Below are positions 44,128 to 56,012 of a stretch of DNA of 64,000 nt, in pieces (within the stretch, counting starts at the first letter, position 1; each line of letters begins with the position of its first letter). Position numbers and translations under genes: made by a program. The notes beneath the pieces are model-generated. The model made no database searches. It saw nothing but the letters and a program-made list of their open reading frames with translations, and was not told the DNA's origin. The DNA is taken from assembly GCA_026874595.1 (NCBI GenBank), contig CM049306.1, positions 17,197,019-17,261,018 on the forward strand, given 5' to 3'. The stretch comes from Sipunculus nudus (Eukaryota; Annelida; Sipuncula; Golfingiida; Sipunculidae).

Positions 44128-47100
44128 GTGAGTATCTTGGTCTTATATCTTAGCTCTTCTTTTTTTAATGGGAATTTTGTTATTTTTGCCAACAGTGGCA
44201 ACACTTACAACTACAAGTTACAGTAGTAATTCAACAGGGCAGAGCCTCTTGCAAGTTTATAAATTTACACAAAAATAATATGGAATATATAATATGTATA
44301 ATGTTTAATATATGTATATACATATTTAATTAGAAGTATAGATCTATACTGGTATCTACTGTACATTTTTTTCCATAATATATAATATAATTAATAACAA
44401 GAAAGTGGACATGCAGAGGCCACAACTTACACCTTTGAGTATGGATGCATGGGAGGGAGTAGTCCATCTCTGGACCCTTGTGTCCTATGTTAGACCTGAT
44501 GGACGGACACGTAGGTCCGTCCATCAGGTCTAACATAGGACACAAGGGTCCAGAGATGGACTAGGGAGGGAGGGGGGTGGGGTCTGCGACAGGGGACACC
44601 CACCTCTCTTTTCAACATAAATAAATCATGGAATTACAATATCATGCGCTCAATACCCCAAAACAGGTTATTTTACATTTCAAACCATTTTTTTAGGAAT
44701 AATAACAATAATGTAACATAGCCGTGACCTTAGAGATCAGAGGTCATACCGAAGTAAACATTCATGCTGATCACTCATAACTTGCTCACTCACCACAATA
44801 TTGGAGGAAAATTATTAAAAGATTCAGGTAAATATAAATATTATTTATAAAAAAAACTATTTATGATAACAATTAGATAGTAATTACATGTAATGTAGGA
44901 TAGTTCCACAATAAAGTATTTAAATAATAACCATTAACATCAATGAAACTGCTAAGGATGACCCCCAATATTAGTGTTAAATGAACCGGCTTCACTAAAC
45001 AGAATTACTACAGAAATTCACAAATGCAAGAATTATCACACAGACTAACACAGGATACCCTGAATTACCTGAAGAAAGTTTACACAATATTTAGCTGACT
45101 GGTCGTGAGATCTCGCTGCACATAGTGAGAAGGTCAGACTCTATATTCTTGCTGCAATGTATGTGTTGGGTTGAGCTGTCTGGGCGATGTTCACAGGTTG
45201 AGCTGTGGAGGCAATCTGACCCAGACAATGCCTGACACCCCCTTTTATAGTTTTTCTGGCGGAAGCCCATCTGACCAGCTGAAGCACGTCTGAAATTTCC
45301 GCCAGATTATATTGGCAATGTACTCTCTCAATGTTACAATAATACACAGTAACCAAAACCAACATAGACTATTTTAAGCACAGGCACCTGTGGGTTTAAG
45401 AGGTATCACTGGTGCATTTCACACTACTTGTGATCGGCCTGTACAACCCCTCATTTGCGTATTGCTTTGAATCAAGCTTGGTGATTTCTATTACAGAAGC
45501 AGGAGAGTTATGTAAAAAGTTAACCAGCACACATTTTCCCGTGTCAGGGTTTCAAGCCCCCCTCTCTCTGAGATCCGGTACATCACCATACCAGGCGTGA
45601 AAAGGTTTTAAGTGAAACAATTAGTTTAATATCCCAGAAAACCTATTCCTGTCATGGCATATTGACTGAAATGACATGGTCAAGGACACTTTTTGACAGA
45701 CGTTGATTAGATGATAGTACATTAGTGGTACTTGGTACCATAAATATGATAAAATATATTGTAAGCTAAAATACGCCATCCTGGGGTGTCACTTCATGAG
45801 GAAACGTCTGGAAAGTTGCAAAGTATACAATTAACATGTTTGACTAAAATCTATCATGGTCTATAATCAGAATGCACATAATTTCCTGTCAATGTTACAT
45901 AATGGACAGAAATATCAGCATGTCCAAAATATTGGAAAACATCTATGTGTTCACCTTCCCAAATGATTGGTACAAAATAAAAAATGCCTTTCTGTGCACA
46001 TGTTTGCCAGTGTGAGACAGACTAAATGGCGTTATTATGACCCCTGAGCTGAATAACAATGGCTCTGACTCTGAGCCTCCACTGTGACAAAAGAAAGGTT
46101 GGTAAGGAAGACTTTGAACTAAAAAAAGAAACATATGGTGATCCAGCTGACCTCCAAAATTTTAACGCATAGTTCTTTGAGTGTTATCCTTGTACAAAAT
46201 GTCAACAATATATTTTCATAACTTTCTGTGTAAATTCGCTGACAGACAAACCAAGATGGGGTAAAACATAATACCTCATGTCCCATGCAGAGTTACAATG
46301 AAGACATGGGATACCTAAAATGAATTCATGAAAAACCAACATTATATTTTATGATATATGAAATTTAACAGGGGAAAAAATAAAAGAAAAAAAGGATTCA
46401 CATGAGAACACTTGACAACACACACCTTTAGAAGTAGCACAAGAAAAATTAATTCTTGCTTGTTTTCTCCTGAACATACCTGACCTCAAACCACATGTTA
46501 GATTGTAGCCCATTTTATAATTGTATCCCCAGACAATGTTGGGATCTTAAATTGTTTAAGCACAGTCGCGCCGCTGCCACCGCAGAGATTTCATTTGGAC
46601 GCGATAACTCAAAAAATATTCAACAGATCTTTACCAAACTTGACATGTGCATAGATATTGGTGAGAGGACGAAGCCTATATAAAACAGGTTAATGACCTT
46701 TACTAGGAGTGACCTTGAATAAGTCCATTTTTGGGGAAAATCACACAAATTCTTAAATATCTAAAGAAATCTTACATCGATTGATCCAAAAATCAACTTG
46801 ATCAAAGATCTAAGATAGTGTTGTGATGTACCAAAAACTGATGGCGCCACCTGTTATTCTTTTCTTGCCGTTTAATACCCCCATCATTGCCACTTAACAG
46901 TACTTTGAGCATTATAAGTCAAAAACTAATGGACAGATTTCTTTCATATTTTGCATATATACATAGACATGGGTTTTGCGATGATGTATATTAAAATTTG
47001 GGTCATGACCAATACTATGAGAGTGGCCTTGACCTTGAATATTGCAATATATGGTGAAAATCACACAAAATCATAAATATCTCAATAAGGGATGTAGGGA

Positions 47101-50100
47101 TTGGTAAAAAAATCAAATCGACAGAATTTTTGATAGCTTTGTCTTCTGAAGAAGACAGGTGGCACCACCTTCTGTCCTTTTCTAGTTTTCGCACCTTTTA
47201 ATACTCCATCATTACCACTTGACAGTACTGTGAGCATTAAAAGTCTATAACTAATGGACAGATTGGGCTGAAATTATGCATGTTCATTAATCTTGGATAT
47301 CTCCATCTTGTATTCAAGACTGGTGGCGCTATCTGCAATCATATTGTGTGGTGTCCATCCGTACGTTTGCTTTCGGTGAAAAATGCTTAATATCTCTGGA
47401 GTTGTTCAAGGTATTGGTCTGAAATTTGTCATGTCCATCCATCTTGGAAAATTTTCTCATAAACCAGACAGGTGGCACCACCTACCTTCCCTTTCCGAAG
47501 AATAAATTAATGCTCTTTTCTTAGGAGTGGTGCGCCGTATTGGTCTGAAACTGTGCATGTCCATAGATCTTGCCCTCCTCCATCTTGTACTCAAGACTGG
47601 TGGCGCCATCTGCCATTTTTTGTATGGTGTCCATCTGTACATTTGTTTTAGGTGAAAATTGCTCATATCTGAGGAATCCTTCAGTGTTGGTCTCCAATTT
47701 GGCATGTACATCCATCTTGGAAAGTATTCTCGTCAACCAGACAGGTGGCGCCACCTTCCTTACCAAATTTCCAGTATAAATTGATCCCCTATTCTCAGAG
47801 TGATTCATTGTATTGGCTCCCATATTTGTTTAAAAATATTTTTTCTCAAGTTGATAGATGGAAGAAATTCTTCCATAGTCGCTTGCCAAGTGTCAGTATA
47901 TGCTGCTGAAGATGGAGGTCCTTTTCTTAAAGGGGGGGGGGGATTAATTGTCTGGGGATACTATGGCACCTGTAGTATTGATCAATGACTGTCATCGATG
48001 GGACTGATGTGTATAATATAGAAATATAGACTAATATTAGATACACATTCAATTCCCTTTCTGAAACAGTTGCCACGGTAGGTCTTTCACATTCCTATTA
48101 ATGTGTATAGTCACATCTACCCAATATAATTCAAGTTTTATTCTGTCATACATTTGACTTGTAATCTAATTATTAGTATTATTTTCAAAAACAAGAGCTG
48201 GTTTTGTATTTCAGAGTCCACAGCACCCAGCTGTATGTGGATATAGCTGAGACCAAGTGGCCGGTCATTTACTCACCAGAGTACAACATCGGGTTTTTGG
48301 GGTTGGAGAAGCTTCATCCTTTTGATGCTGGGAAATGGGGAAGAGTGTACCAGTTTCTGAAAGGTAAATCTTCAATGATCCAAGGTGATGTATTTAACCT
48401 GTGTCCATATGTCAGGAGGTCAGTTATAAGTGGTGTTGGGAGTCGCTTCCTTGATCGTAATCGGTCATCACCAGCAAATCAGCAACCGATGATCAATTAT
48501 TAGTCTCTATTGAGGAGTGTTGGGATTCAGTTGTAATTTTGTGATCAGTCATCAGTAAAAATTGGATGAAATTATGCAATTTCTTATCAGTTATAGACCT
48601 GTACATCCTCTCAGTGGATGTATAGACCTAATATTGGCTACTGTACTTAATAACTCTATAGCCTTCATGTGTGTATAGTAAGTGTTGGTGTGAATCTGTT
48701 TATTATTATTATCCTAAAGTTTTGTCGCATAAATTTTATGAAATCATTCTATCCCTCATTATAAAGCTTAACCATTGTGAAAAACTCTGTAATTGATTAT
48801 GGCAATGCAAGATTGATCATCAGATCATATGCATCAGCTGACTGATCATCAGTTATAATCGATCATTTATCCCAGCCCTAGTTATAATGTAACATTTGAT
48901 TATGTAGGCAATAGAATAGTGGTTTGAGATCCTGGACAAGCTAACAAATAGTGTCCATTTAAAGCCCCATGCAGGGAGTCAAAAACGTAAGTGGGGAGGA
49001 TAACAATAGAAACTCAGAAATTTGCTTCAGTTTCTTTGCTAGTGTCTTAATGACATTTATGACCTCTATATGAATCCTGTATTGTGCATATTAAATCCAT
49101 AAGTCATAAATGGTAACAATAACACATAGGGCTGGCAATCGGCAGCTTTTTTTAGCCCTCAGCCCTTAGGCTGATGGGCTATTGTCGTCACCCAAGCTGT
49201 CCGGCCATCCGGCGTCCGTTAACTTTTACCTTGTGAGCGGGATATCTTGAAAAGGATTCACCGTCAGAATTTTATTTCCTCGGTAAAGATGTATATCGAC
49301 AAAATCTCAGTCAAGTTCGAAGATGGGTGACCTTGACCCATTTCTCTACATTTTAGAGCTGATTATAGAAAAACACTTAGATGTTTATTACTCAGGAACC
49401 ATTTGGTGGATTTTCACAAAACTTACTATGATTATTGGGACTGATAGTCTGTACCTGCTACACAAGTTTGGTGGCGCCACCTACATTTTCTGATTTTTAA
49501 TGAATTTTTATCGGATTTTTCAACTTAGGGTTTGTGAGCAGGATATCTCTAAAAGGATTCACCATAGGAACTTTATTTTTTCGGTGAAGATGTATATTGA
49601 CAAAATCTCGGTCAAGTTCGAAGATGGGTGACCTTGACCTATTTTTCTACGTTTTAGAGCTGATTATAGAAAAAACATTTAGAATCTTATTTCTAAGGAA
49701 CCATTGGGTGGATTTTCACAATACTTACTTTGATCATAGGGACTGATGATATGTAACTGCTGCACAAGTTTTGGGGCGCCACCTACAATTTCGGATTTTT
49801 AATGAATTTTTCTTAAATTTTTTAACTTTAGCCTTGTGAGCGGGATATCTATAAAAGGATTCGCAATAGGAATTTTATTTCTTTGGTGAAGATGAATATC
49901 GACAAAATCTTGGTCAAGTTCGAAGATGGGTGACCTTGACCTACTTTTCAAGGTCACAGAGCTTATAATAGAATAAAACTTAGAAGCTTATTTTTCAGGA
50001 AGTATTTGGTGGATTGTTATGAATCATGGTACATACCTGTCCATTTTAAATTTATGTGAGATATGTACAGATATATATACATCCATGTGAGAGCAGATAT

Positions 50101-53100
50101 TTAGTACTTGTTACTGTTACCACCTCTAAACACTTCTTTAGGCTGAGGGTTTTTGTCAGCTTCTGCTGATATTCTAGTTCATATATTGATTATCGGCTCA
50201 GTCTTGGAGATCGATTATTGATAAATATCAATATTAATGTGCCAAAAGATTTAGTAAAGTTTAATAGACCTGCCTTAGAATTATTTCGTTTTAGTTCTAT
50301 TGCTATTTCTTGATTTAAATTGGATACATTTAATGTCAATCATTTGATCAATTCTTGGCAGTCTCATCTATAATTGTATCAGACCACCCAAATTGATTGA
50401 TATATTTATATATCAATTAATTGTGACAGCCCTAGTAACACATCCACACTAGGCTTGTATACAATTTACTCGAGCTGTGCACAGTGATCCATGTGTCCCT
50501 TATAGAAAGATGTTGAAGGGCCATGCTGGTCCATCTCATGGAGATATAGAACATGTGTCCCTTGTAATTTGAATTTTGCTAATTGTATCTGCTAAAACAA
50601 AGTTCATCTGTTAGTTTGACTTGGGTTAAAATAACTCATATCTCGGCAGTGGTTTGACTTATACACCTGGAATATGGCATGGGTATACATCCTGGATAGC
50701 TTTCTTGATTTTATGACAGGTAGTGCCACCTACATTCACGTTCATGCTGCAGATATCCAATATCTCGGGACTTGTTTGAAGAATCTTTCTGAAAATTTGC
50801 ATGTGTTTAGATCTAACATAACATAACAACCATTTTTGCACAGCATCCGTCTGTTTGTCTGCTGTGGGAAGAAAATCACTCATATCTCGACAGTGGTTTG
50901 ACTTTTCCACCTGAAATTTTGCATGTGTATACATCTTGGATAGTTTCTGGTTCAAATTACAGGTGGTGCCACCTACAATCATGTTTACGTGGCAGACATC
51001 CATGCTAATATGTAACACATCTAACTCTATTTCCTCTTGCCACTCAATCCATGCCTCACTTCACCCGTCCTATTCTGATTTTGGCAGATACACAGTCGCT
51101 TGTCGACTACCCGTATTCTTGTTCATTATGTGTTTGTTGTCAACTTGTTTAAATTACTTTTAACAACTTTGTCACAATAGATGCTGATATGCTACGAGAT
51201 GACACTAGTGTTCGAGCCTCTGAGGCAAGTGGAGATGATTTGATGGTTGTGCACTCCAAGTCCTACCTCAACAGCCTTAAGGTAATTAACTTTCCCATGT
51301 GGTCAGGAGCAGTGGTTTGTGTGGTAAGGTAGTAGACTGAACGTCTGGTATTTAACAACAGACCAATGTAAACAATGATCCATTTAATTTCCTCAGTGAA
51401 ATTCACTGCACCTTACATAATCTTTGGTAGAGCAAAATGTCAGCTGAGCTATAACAATAGTCCTTTGTCCATCAGTTGTCCTTTCATCCATCAGACTGGC
51501 ATGTTTTGAAACTCTTGGACCTCTGAATCTGAAATTCATACAGTTATATGTTCATAAGTTCTCCTACCAAACAATAAACTGGTTCACTTTAATTTTGTTA
51601 AGTTTAACACCTTTTCAGTTACATACAGGACAGGTGTCACATAAACCATGATAAAACACTAGACCTGCACATTTAGTAACAGGAAAATTCATGGTCTTAG
51701 AAATTTGGTCAGTGTTTATCTCATTAAAGTTTTGGAAGTTGTTTCATCTAAAAGCCAGTTTTAATTATAATTATTTCTAAAAAGTTCATATCAGTGGTGT
51801 TTTGTTAACATCACCTTCATCTGGCTATAATTAAATTTTCTTAACTTTGAATATATTTGCAGTGGATATTTGTCAGTTCAGGATTACATATTACATAATC
51901 ACTGAAAAAGAACCACATTTTTGTTTAAATAAGATGTTATGGCCAGTCACACAAGTGTTTCAGTATGAATGTTTCATTACATGGTTGGAGGGTTTTACAT
52001 AATCCACAACATAAATCAGTATCATTTCAAGACTGCAAAGTTTAATACACTTTCTGTGCTTTTCTGTGTAAGCATTTAAGGTGGATTTGTTACTCTGTAT
52101 TTCACATGACTAATCTTTGAACAACCATTTGTTCTTATGAAAACATACACTTGTATTTATATAACACTGATAATTTTATTTATTATATTTAAGTAATTAC
52201 TGGAGATTTCCTTAATTACATTAAGCATTTCATGACCGGCAAAAGATATAAATACATTTATGACAAAGTAACACAACGATAAACATGTTGAATTCCATTA
52301 AAAATAACAACTAGCAGTAACACATGATATCAAAGGACTTTGGCCGAAAGTAAAACTGCCTTCCAGTTGCACCAGTTGCTTCATTGTATCATTTTGTGCA
52401 GGCTGTGTGTTTTATTTTGTTGCTTATAGACTGATTTTGTGCAGTACAAGTGTCTGATTTTTGTCTGACACATAGTTATTGTTTTACACTAGATGCCCAG
52501 CTTTTTGTACCAGCACAATTCCAGCTGATTATTCCTGAATATCCGTAAGAATGTTAAAATGGCATGGTCAGATGTATATGTGCCACTGCATTTTCTAGAT
52601 TTAGTTGTACAGTATTTTTTTGTGCGAAACAGCTGTTCCTTGTCCTTGTAAGCTTTGCAACAGTTTCAAATACATGTGACTCAAGTAAATTTCTTGTGAT
52701 GATAATCATTGTCAGTAATTTGGTCATACATTAATACAGTAAAACCTCGAAATTATAACCACCAGTGGGACCTCCTTGAAGTGTTCACATTGTGGAGGTG
52801 GTTGTTTAAGCGAGGTCTTAGATAAAGAGAAAAAAGAATTGGGACTGAAAGAAATGGTTTTTATTTTGAGGGGGTCACTAAACAGAGGTGGTCATCAGGC
52901 GAGGTTTTACTGTATTACTATCATGTTATTATTAAGAAAATAAAAGATCAGTCACAATTGACAGTTAAACCAAATATTTTTGTTCTTTTGTCCTTATCAA
53001 ACCAATCAGACTCAGCCTGTGTTGGTTAAGGGTTTACAGTGTGTTAAAATGTTGGATTCGGGAATGTATCCGTTGGATACAAATCATATAGAAAGAAGGG

Positions 53101-56012
53101 TTCCCATTTCACAGACTTCTAAAGATAAACAAATGTTTATAGTCTACACAAATAGTTACTTACTTCCTTAGGTCTTCAGGCAAAATGCAAGTTACACAAA
53201 ATGTTTTTTTTTTTTAAATTTGACCTTAGCCTTTCAGAATGCAATACACCAAATTAATCCAAACAAACATCACTTTGTATTTGGGCATATTGTTTGATTA
53301 TCATTTCACATTTTTTATATGCCCACCTGAGACTAGTTGTATTATATTTATGGTTTGACCAGTGTCCATCCATTAACCTTTATTGACGCTGCAATAACTT
53401 ATTAGGGATTTGATGGATTTTCTTGAAACTCGCTATAGGCTAGCTGTTCACCAATAGATCTCATCCGAGTTCAGTTCTCAACAAAAATCCATGTATATTT
53501 TTTAGGGCAGAGGTCAGCAGGCTTCAGACTTTGGTGTCGCCATGATGACTTACCAAAAATTTGATGGATTTTGATGAAACTCACTCATGAAACTCACATA
53601 AATATAATTACCAATAGAGGTTCTGGACAAAATCTACACATATTTAATAAGGTCAAAAGTAACAAGACATATGACAGGTGTACATTGTGCCTTTGTGGTG
53701 CTCTTTTTTTCAAGATTGACATGCATAGCAACCTGTGGATGTGTTGATGAGTATAGTGAAACCTCAAAATTATGACCACCAACATCACCTTGATAAGATG
53801 GTCACATTTTTTAGATGGTTGTCTAAACGAGGTCTGATATAAAGAACAAAAAGGAATTGGGCCCATGAAAAAGTGTTCATTATTTTGAAGTGGTCACTGA
53901 GCTAAGGTGGTCTTTGGCAAGGTTTGACTGTATATCATGGTAAGTAGTCTTCTTCATTTTCAGAGACCCAACTATTTCATTTTTTTAAGCCTAGATAGTG
54001 AATTTAATTATGATACTGCAAATATTTAAGATCAGACGTGGTCTTCTCATTGGTCTGATAACCCATTGCTTCTACAGTTGTAAGGTTTTTCAGACTAATC
54101 AGGCTTTCCTTCCATCATATTGTCACACCCTTTTTTGTGCAATATCCCAAGAATTGTTTGAGATATTGCCCTGACATTTATTTTGCCAGACTAATCTGGT
54201 TTTCCTTCACTCTTTTTTCACACTGGATCACATATTATCCAAAGAAATGTGAGAAATGTTGCCCTGTAATTTATTTTGCCAGACAAATAGGCTGTTGGAA
54301 ATATATCCTGGCAGACTATTGGATTTTCACCAGATCAGAATGGATAGTAAATATGCAAGTTATATCCTTCACATGTTATACATTCCCGATTGAAAAAATA
54401 GTATGTGCATGAAGTACATTAGAGTGTCATTTATCTAAGCAGCTCAGGGGACAGGGTTTTTGTTCAGATACACAATCATTTGGATGAACAATTTTGCATG
54501 ATAAAGCACCAAGATCACCTGCCACTGATTATCAGGTACAAATCCAAATTTATATTTCTGTTGTTTACCAATATTATTTGTTACTTTTCATTAAAGTTAA
54601 TCAGTATATCATGTAAAATCTATTCAAATTATTGCTCAAAAATAGCCCTGGAAAGATCAGAATCAATCAGTATCATACTAATTCATGTCATGCATGGCAG
54701 CCATGATAACTCAAACAACATGCTAGGAAAACTGAGCTTATAAAAAAATGAATCATAATTTTTTTTTCAAAACAATGCAATGTAAAAGTGAAAAGTCATT
54801 TAATAATTCTTTTTTTATTAAAAAAAAATATTATTTCTGCCCTTTCATCAGTCCTAGTCCTGTGTAACATTTTGTCTGTTTGGTGAATCACTATGCTAAT
54901 TTAATAGGAGACAAGGTTGTTTTTCATAACCACTTCCTGTGGTTGGGTACAACATTGAATCGGCATTCTGTGTCACTGCTTATCACTATATTTGCTTGGA
55001 ATCAGATGTTATTTTTATAGAAACCTTTTGGATATTTTTTCATTGTTCCAGTTTCAGATAAACAATCCAATTTCTTGCTCTCATTTTTCAATTTCAGATA
55101 AACAAATTTTTGGATAAATGGTGTTTGTAGAAAAGACACTCTGTACATCATTAATAAAACTAGGGTATAAAACCTGTAGCAGATTGTGGACTTGTAGTTT
55201 TTTTTTCTTCACCACTTTCTGGTAGTTGAGGGCAAGGCTAGTTACATTACCATGATAGGCCAATCATTTTAACTTCATGCTTTTAATTGAAACATGTTCA
55301 CTGGCTGCAGCATTTTCTAGGTTCCCTCAGATTTTGGTTTCTCAGTGCTATTTTGCATACTTTATGAATATAATTTCAAATAATTTGGCCATCTTGTATC
55401 ATGTAACTCATATATGAACTAGAAAGACTCAGTTGTCCATGTAAGGATGATTTCTTAAATTGAGCTAGTTATTTTGAATAGTTTACATTACTGATGTTAT
55501 GTTATATATTTGCCTTTATAGTAAGTAGCTGTATGCCAGTCTGCCTTTTAAATATCAATATATACCAGTTCAAGCAAATGTTACTCTGTTAATTATGCTA
55601 GTGGGACACCCTGATTGTAAGTTGTAAATATAGAAAATTAATTTTCAGGAATGTTGCATTATTACTTTAATGTAAACTGTAGTTTTTGCACTAACTATAC
55701 TGTAAGCTGTAGTTTCCATGTATAATTTCCTGTCATGCTAAATTGAATCTGACTTTAATTATCTGTAACCTCACTATAAGCTGTAGTTCTGCAAATTTCA
55801 TTTTCTAGAATTCCTTACGTTTCACTGACAGCAAATTGTTATTCTGTGAATATTATTTACTGGAATGTTAACATGAAACTTATTGTAATTCTGTAACCTC
55901 ACTGCAAGCTGTAGTTTTCATTTATTGGAATGTAAATTATGTCTGATATGCAAGTGTTTTTTTGTTTCTTCTTTTATTAAAGCTTACAAGTATTGTGGAA
56001 GGCATAAACGAG
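44060..56012 (+). CDS. HDAC11: HDAC11, class IV histone deacetylase (5' exons only)
   Basis: Exons 44060-44127, 48215-48363, 51181-51281 and probably 55983-56012 join in phase to about 116 residues, matching the N-terminal quarter of HDAC11 (the human protein is 347 residues). HDAC11 is the only class IV zinc-dependent deacylase, with strong defatty-acylase activity on lysine. Diagnostic blocks: TQLYVDIAETKWPVIYSPEY, GLEKLHPFDAGKWGRV, then RASEASGDDLMVVHSKSYL. The catalytic His and zinc ligands are coded further downstream, outside the window. The introns contain families B, D and E, MITEs and satellites. Confidence 0.92.
44128..46564. other. HDAC11 intron 1, 5' half
   Basis: Holds the perfect inverted repeat at 44460-44563. 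Otherwise it is unremarkable AT-rich sequence; the short frames (for example 45141-45365 minus) are not recognisable. Confidence 0.55.
44460..44563. repeat. Perfect 49-bp inverted repeat, 6-nt spacer
   Basis: Left arm 44460-44508 (starting TAGTCCATCTCTGG) and right arm 44515-44563 (ending CCAGAGATGGACTA) are exact reverse complements; the spacer is ACGTAG. GGGAGGGA lies directly before (44451-44458) and after (44564-44571) the unit, with one extra G between the left copy and the left arm. Confidence 0.97.
46565..47900 (+). repeat. Family D element
   Basis: Units of about 150 bp with palindrome cores at 46842 (decayed), 47157, 47323, 47469, 47598 and 47744 (exact GGTGGCGCCACC). Between cores the order is 'ctc.ggagtggtt...gtattggtctgaaa', 'tgcatgtccat', 'atcttg', 'ttctcgt...accagaca'. 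Non-coding. Confidence 0.75.
48215..48363 (+). CDS. HDAC11: HDAC11 exon 2
   Basis: 149 nt; acceptor 'ttgtatttcag', donor AAAG|GTAAAT. Reads VHSTQLYVDIAETKWPVIYS, then PEYNIGFLGLEKLHPFDAGK and WGRVYQFLK. Nearly colinear with human TTQLYQHVPETRWPIVYSP...GLEKLHPFDAGKWGKV. Confidence 0.96.
48364..49144. other. HDAC11 intron 2, 5' part: nothing recognised
   Basis: Contains a few repeated GATCATCAGT-like words but no defined element. Confidence 0.5.
49145..50170 (+). repeat. Family E element: three ~301-bp units
   Basis: Units starting 'ttgtgagcgggatatct' at about 49231, 49532 and 49833 contain 'gatgggtgaccttgac' and 'aaggaaccatttggtggatt'. The core GGTGGCGCCACC is exact at 49470-49481 and decayed near 49773. 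Short inverted termini based on CCCTCAGCC occur near 49156 and, reversed, near 50145. Confidence 0.75.
50171..50579. other. HDAC11 intron 2: nothing recognised
   Basis: AT-rich intron sequence. Confidence 0.6.
50580..51122 (-). mobile_element. Family B element, copy 4 (internally deleted)
   Basis: Reverse orientation. Its 5' end, 'cgactacccgtattcttg' as seen on plus, is at 51122; its 3' hairpin remnant 'attgtatctgctaaaacaaa' is at about 50582. Only three to four internal subunits remain, with decayed cores (50708 and 50960). It ends 58 bp before HDAC11 exon 3. Confidence 0.8.
51181..51281 (+). CDS. HDAC11: HDAC11 exon 3
   Basis: 101 nt; acceptor 'tttgtcacaatag', donor AAG|GTAATT. Completes an Asp codon and reads ADMLRDDTSVRASEASGDDL, then MVVHSKSYLNSLK. 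Aligns with human DSMLVEAREASEEDLLVVHTRRYLNELK; ends in phase 0. Confidence 0.96.
51430..51640 (-). mobile_element. Family F 3' end, diverged and inverted
   Basis: Plus-strand 'gtcagctgagctataacaat', then 'gtcctttgtccatcagttgt' and 'gttttgaaactcttggacct', matches the reversed 3' part of family F (as at 63105). Heavily eroded. Confidence 0.6.
51641..52735. other. HDAC11 intron 3: nothing recognised
   Basis: AT-rich, no conserved feature. Confidence 0.6.
52737..52912. mobile_element. pogo/Tigger-like MITE, copy 1
   Basis: 176 bp, terminal repeats CAGTAAAACCTCG / CGAGGTTTTACTG, flanked by TA on both sides. The terminal sequence is of pogo/Tigger (Tc1/mariner superfamily) type. Confidence 0.88.
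52914..53753. other. HDAC11 intron 3: nothing confirmed
   Basis: Includes a stretch at 53330-53640 with diverged repeat phrases ('atttgatggattttcttgaa') like those of family E, but no clear boundary. Confidence 0.45.
53754..53930. mobile_element. pogo/Tigger-like MITE, copy 2
   Basis: 177 bp, same body as 52737-52912 ('gaggtctgatataaagaaca', 'aattgggcccatgaaa'), with more diverged ends (TAGTGAAACCTC / AAGGTTTGACTG) flanked by TA. Confidence 0.82.
53931..55655. other. HDAC11 intron 3: nothing recognised
   Basis: AT-rich. The ORFs at 54137-54412 and 54480-54743 have no recognisable motif. Confidence 0.6.
55656..55935 (+). repeat. Degenerate tandem repeat around 'taagctgtagtt'
   Basis: The phrase 'ctg(c/t)aacctcactataagctgtagtt' or a close variant recurs four times, about 30-130 bp apart, just upstream of the predicted microexon. 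Confidence 0.55.
55983..56012 (+). CDS. HDAC11: HDAC11 exon 4 (30-nt microexon, probable)
   Basis: Acceptor 'ttcttttattaaag', donor GAG|GTATCT. Ten codons, LTSIVEGINE, phase 0 on both sides. Ten residues is exactly the length of human WSFAVATITE, which follows the same LK junction, and the I-x-E ending agrees. The remaining identity is low, so this rests on phase, position and splice signals. Confidence 0.5.
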
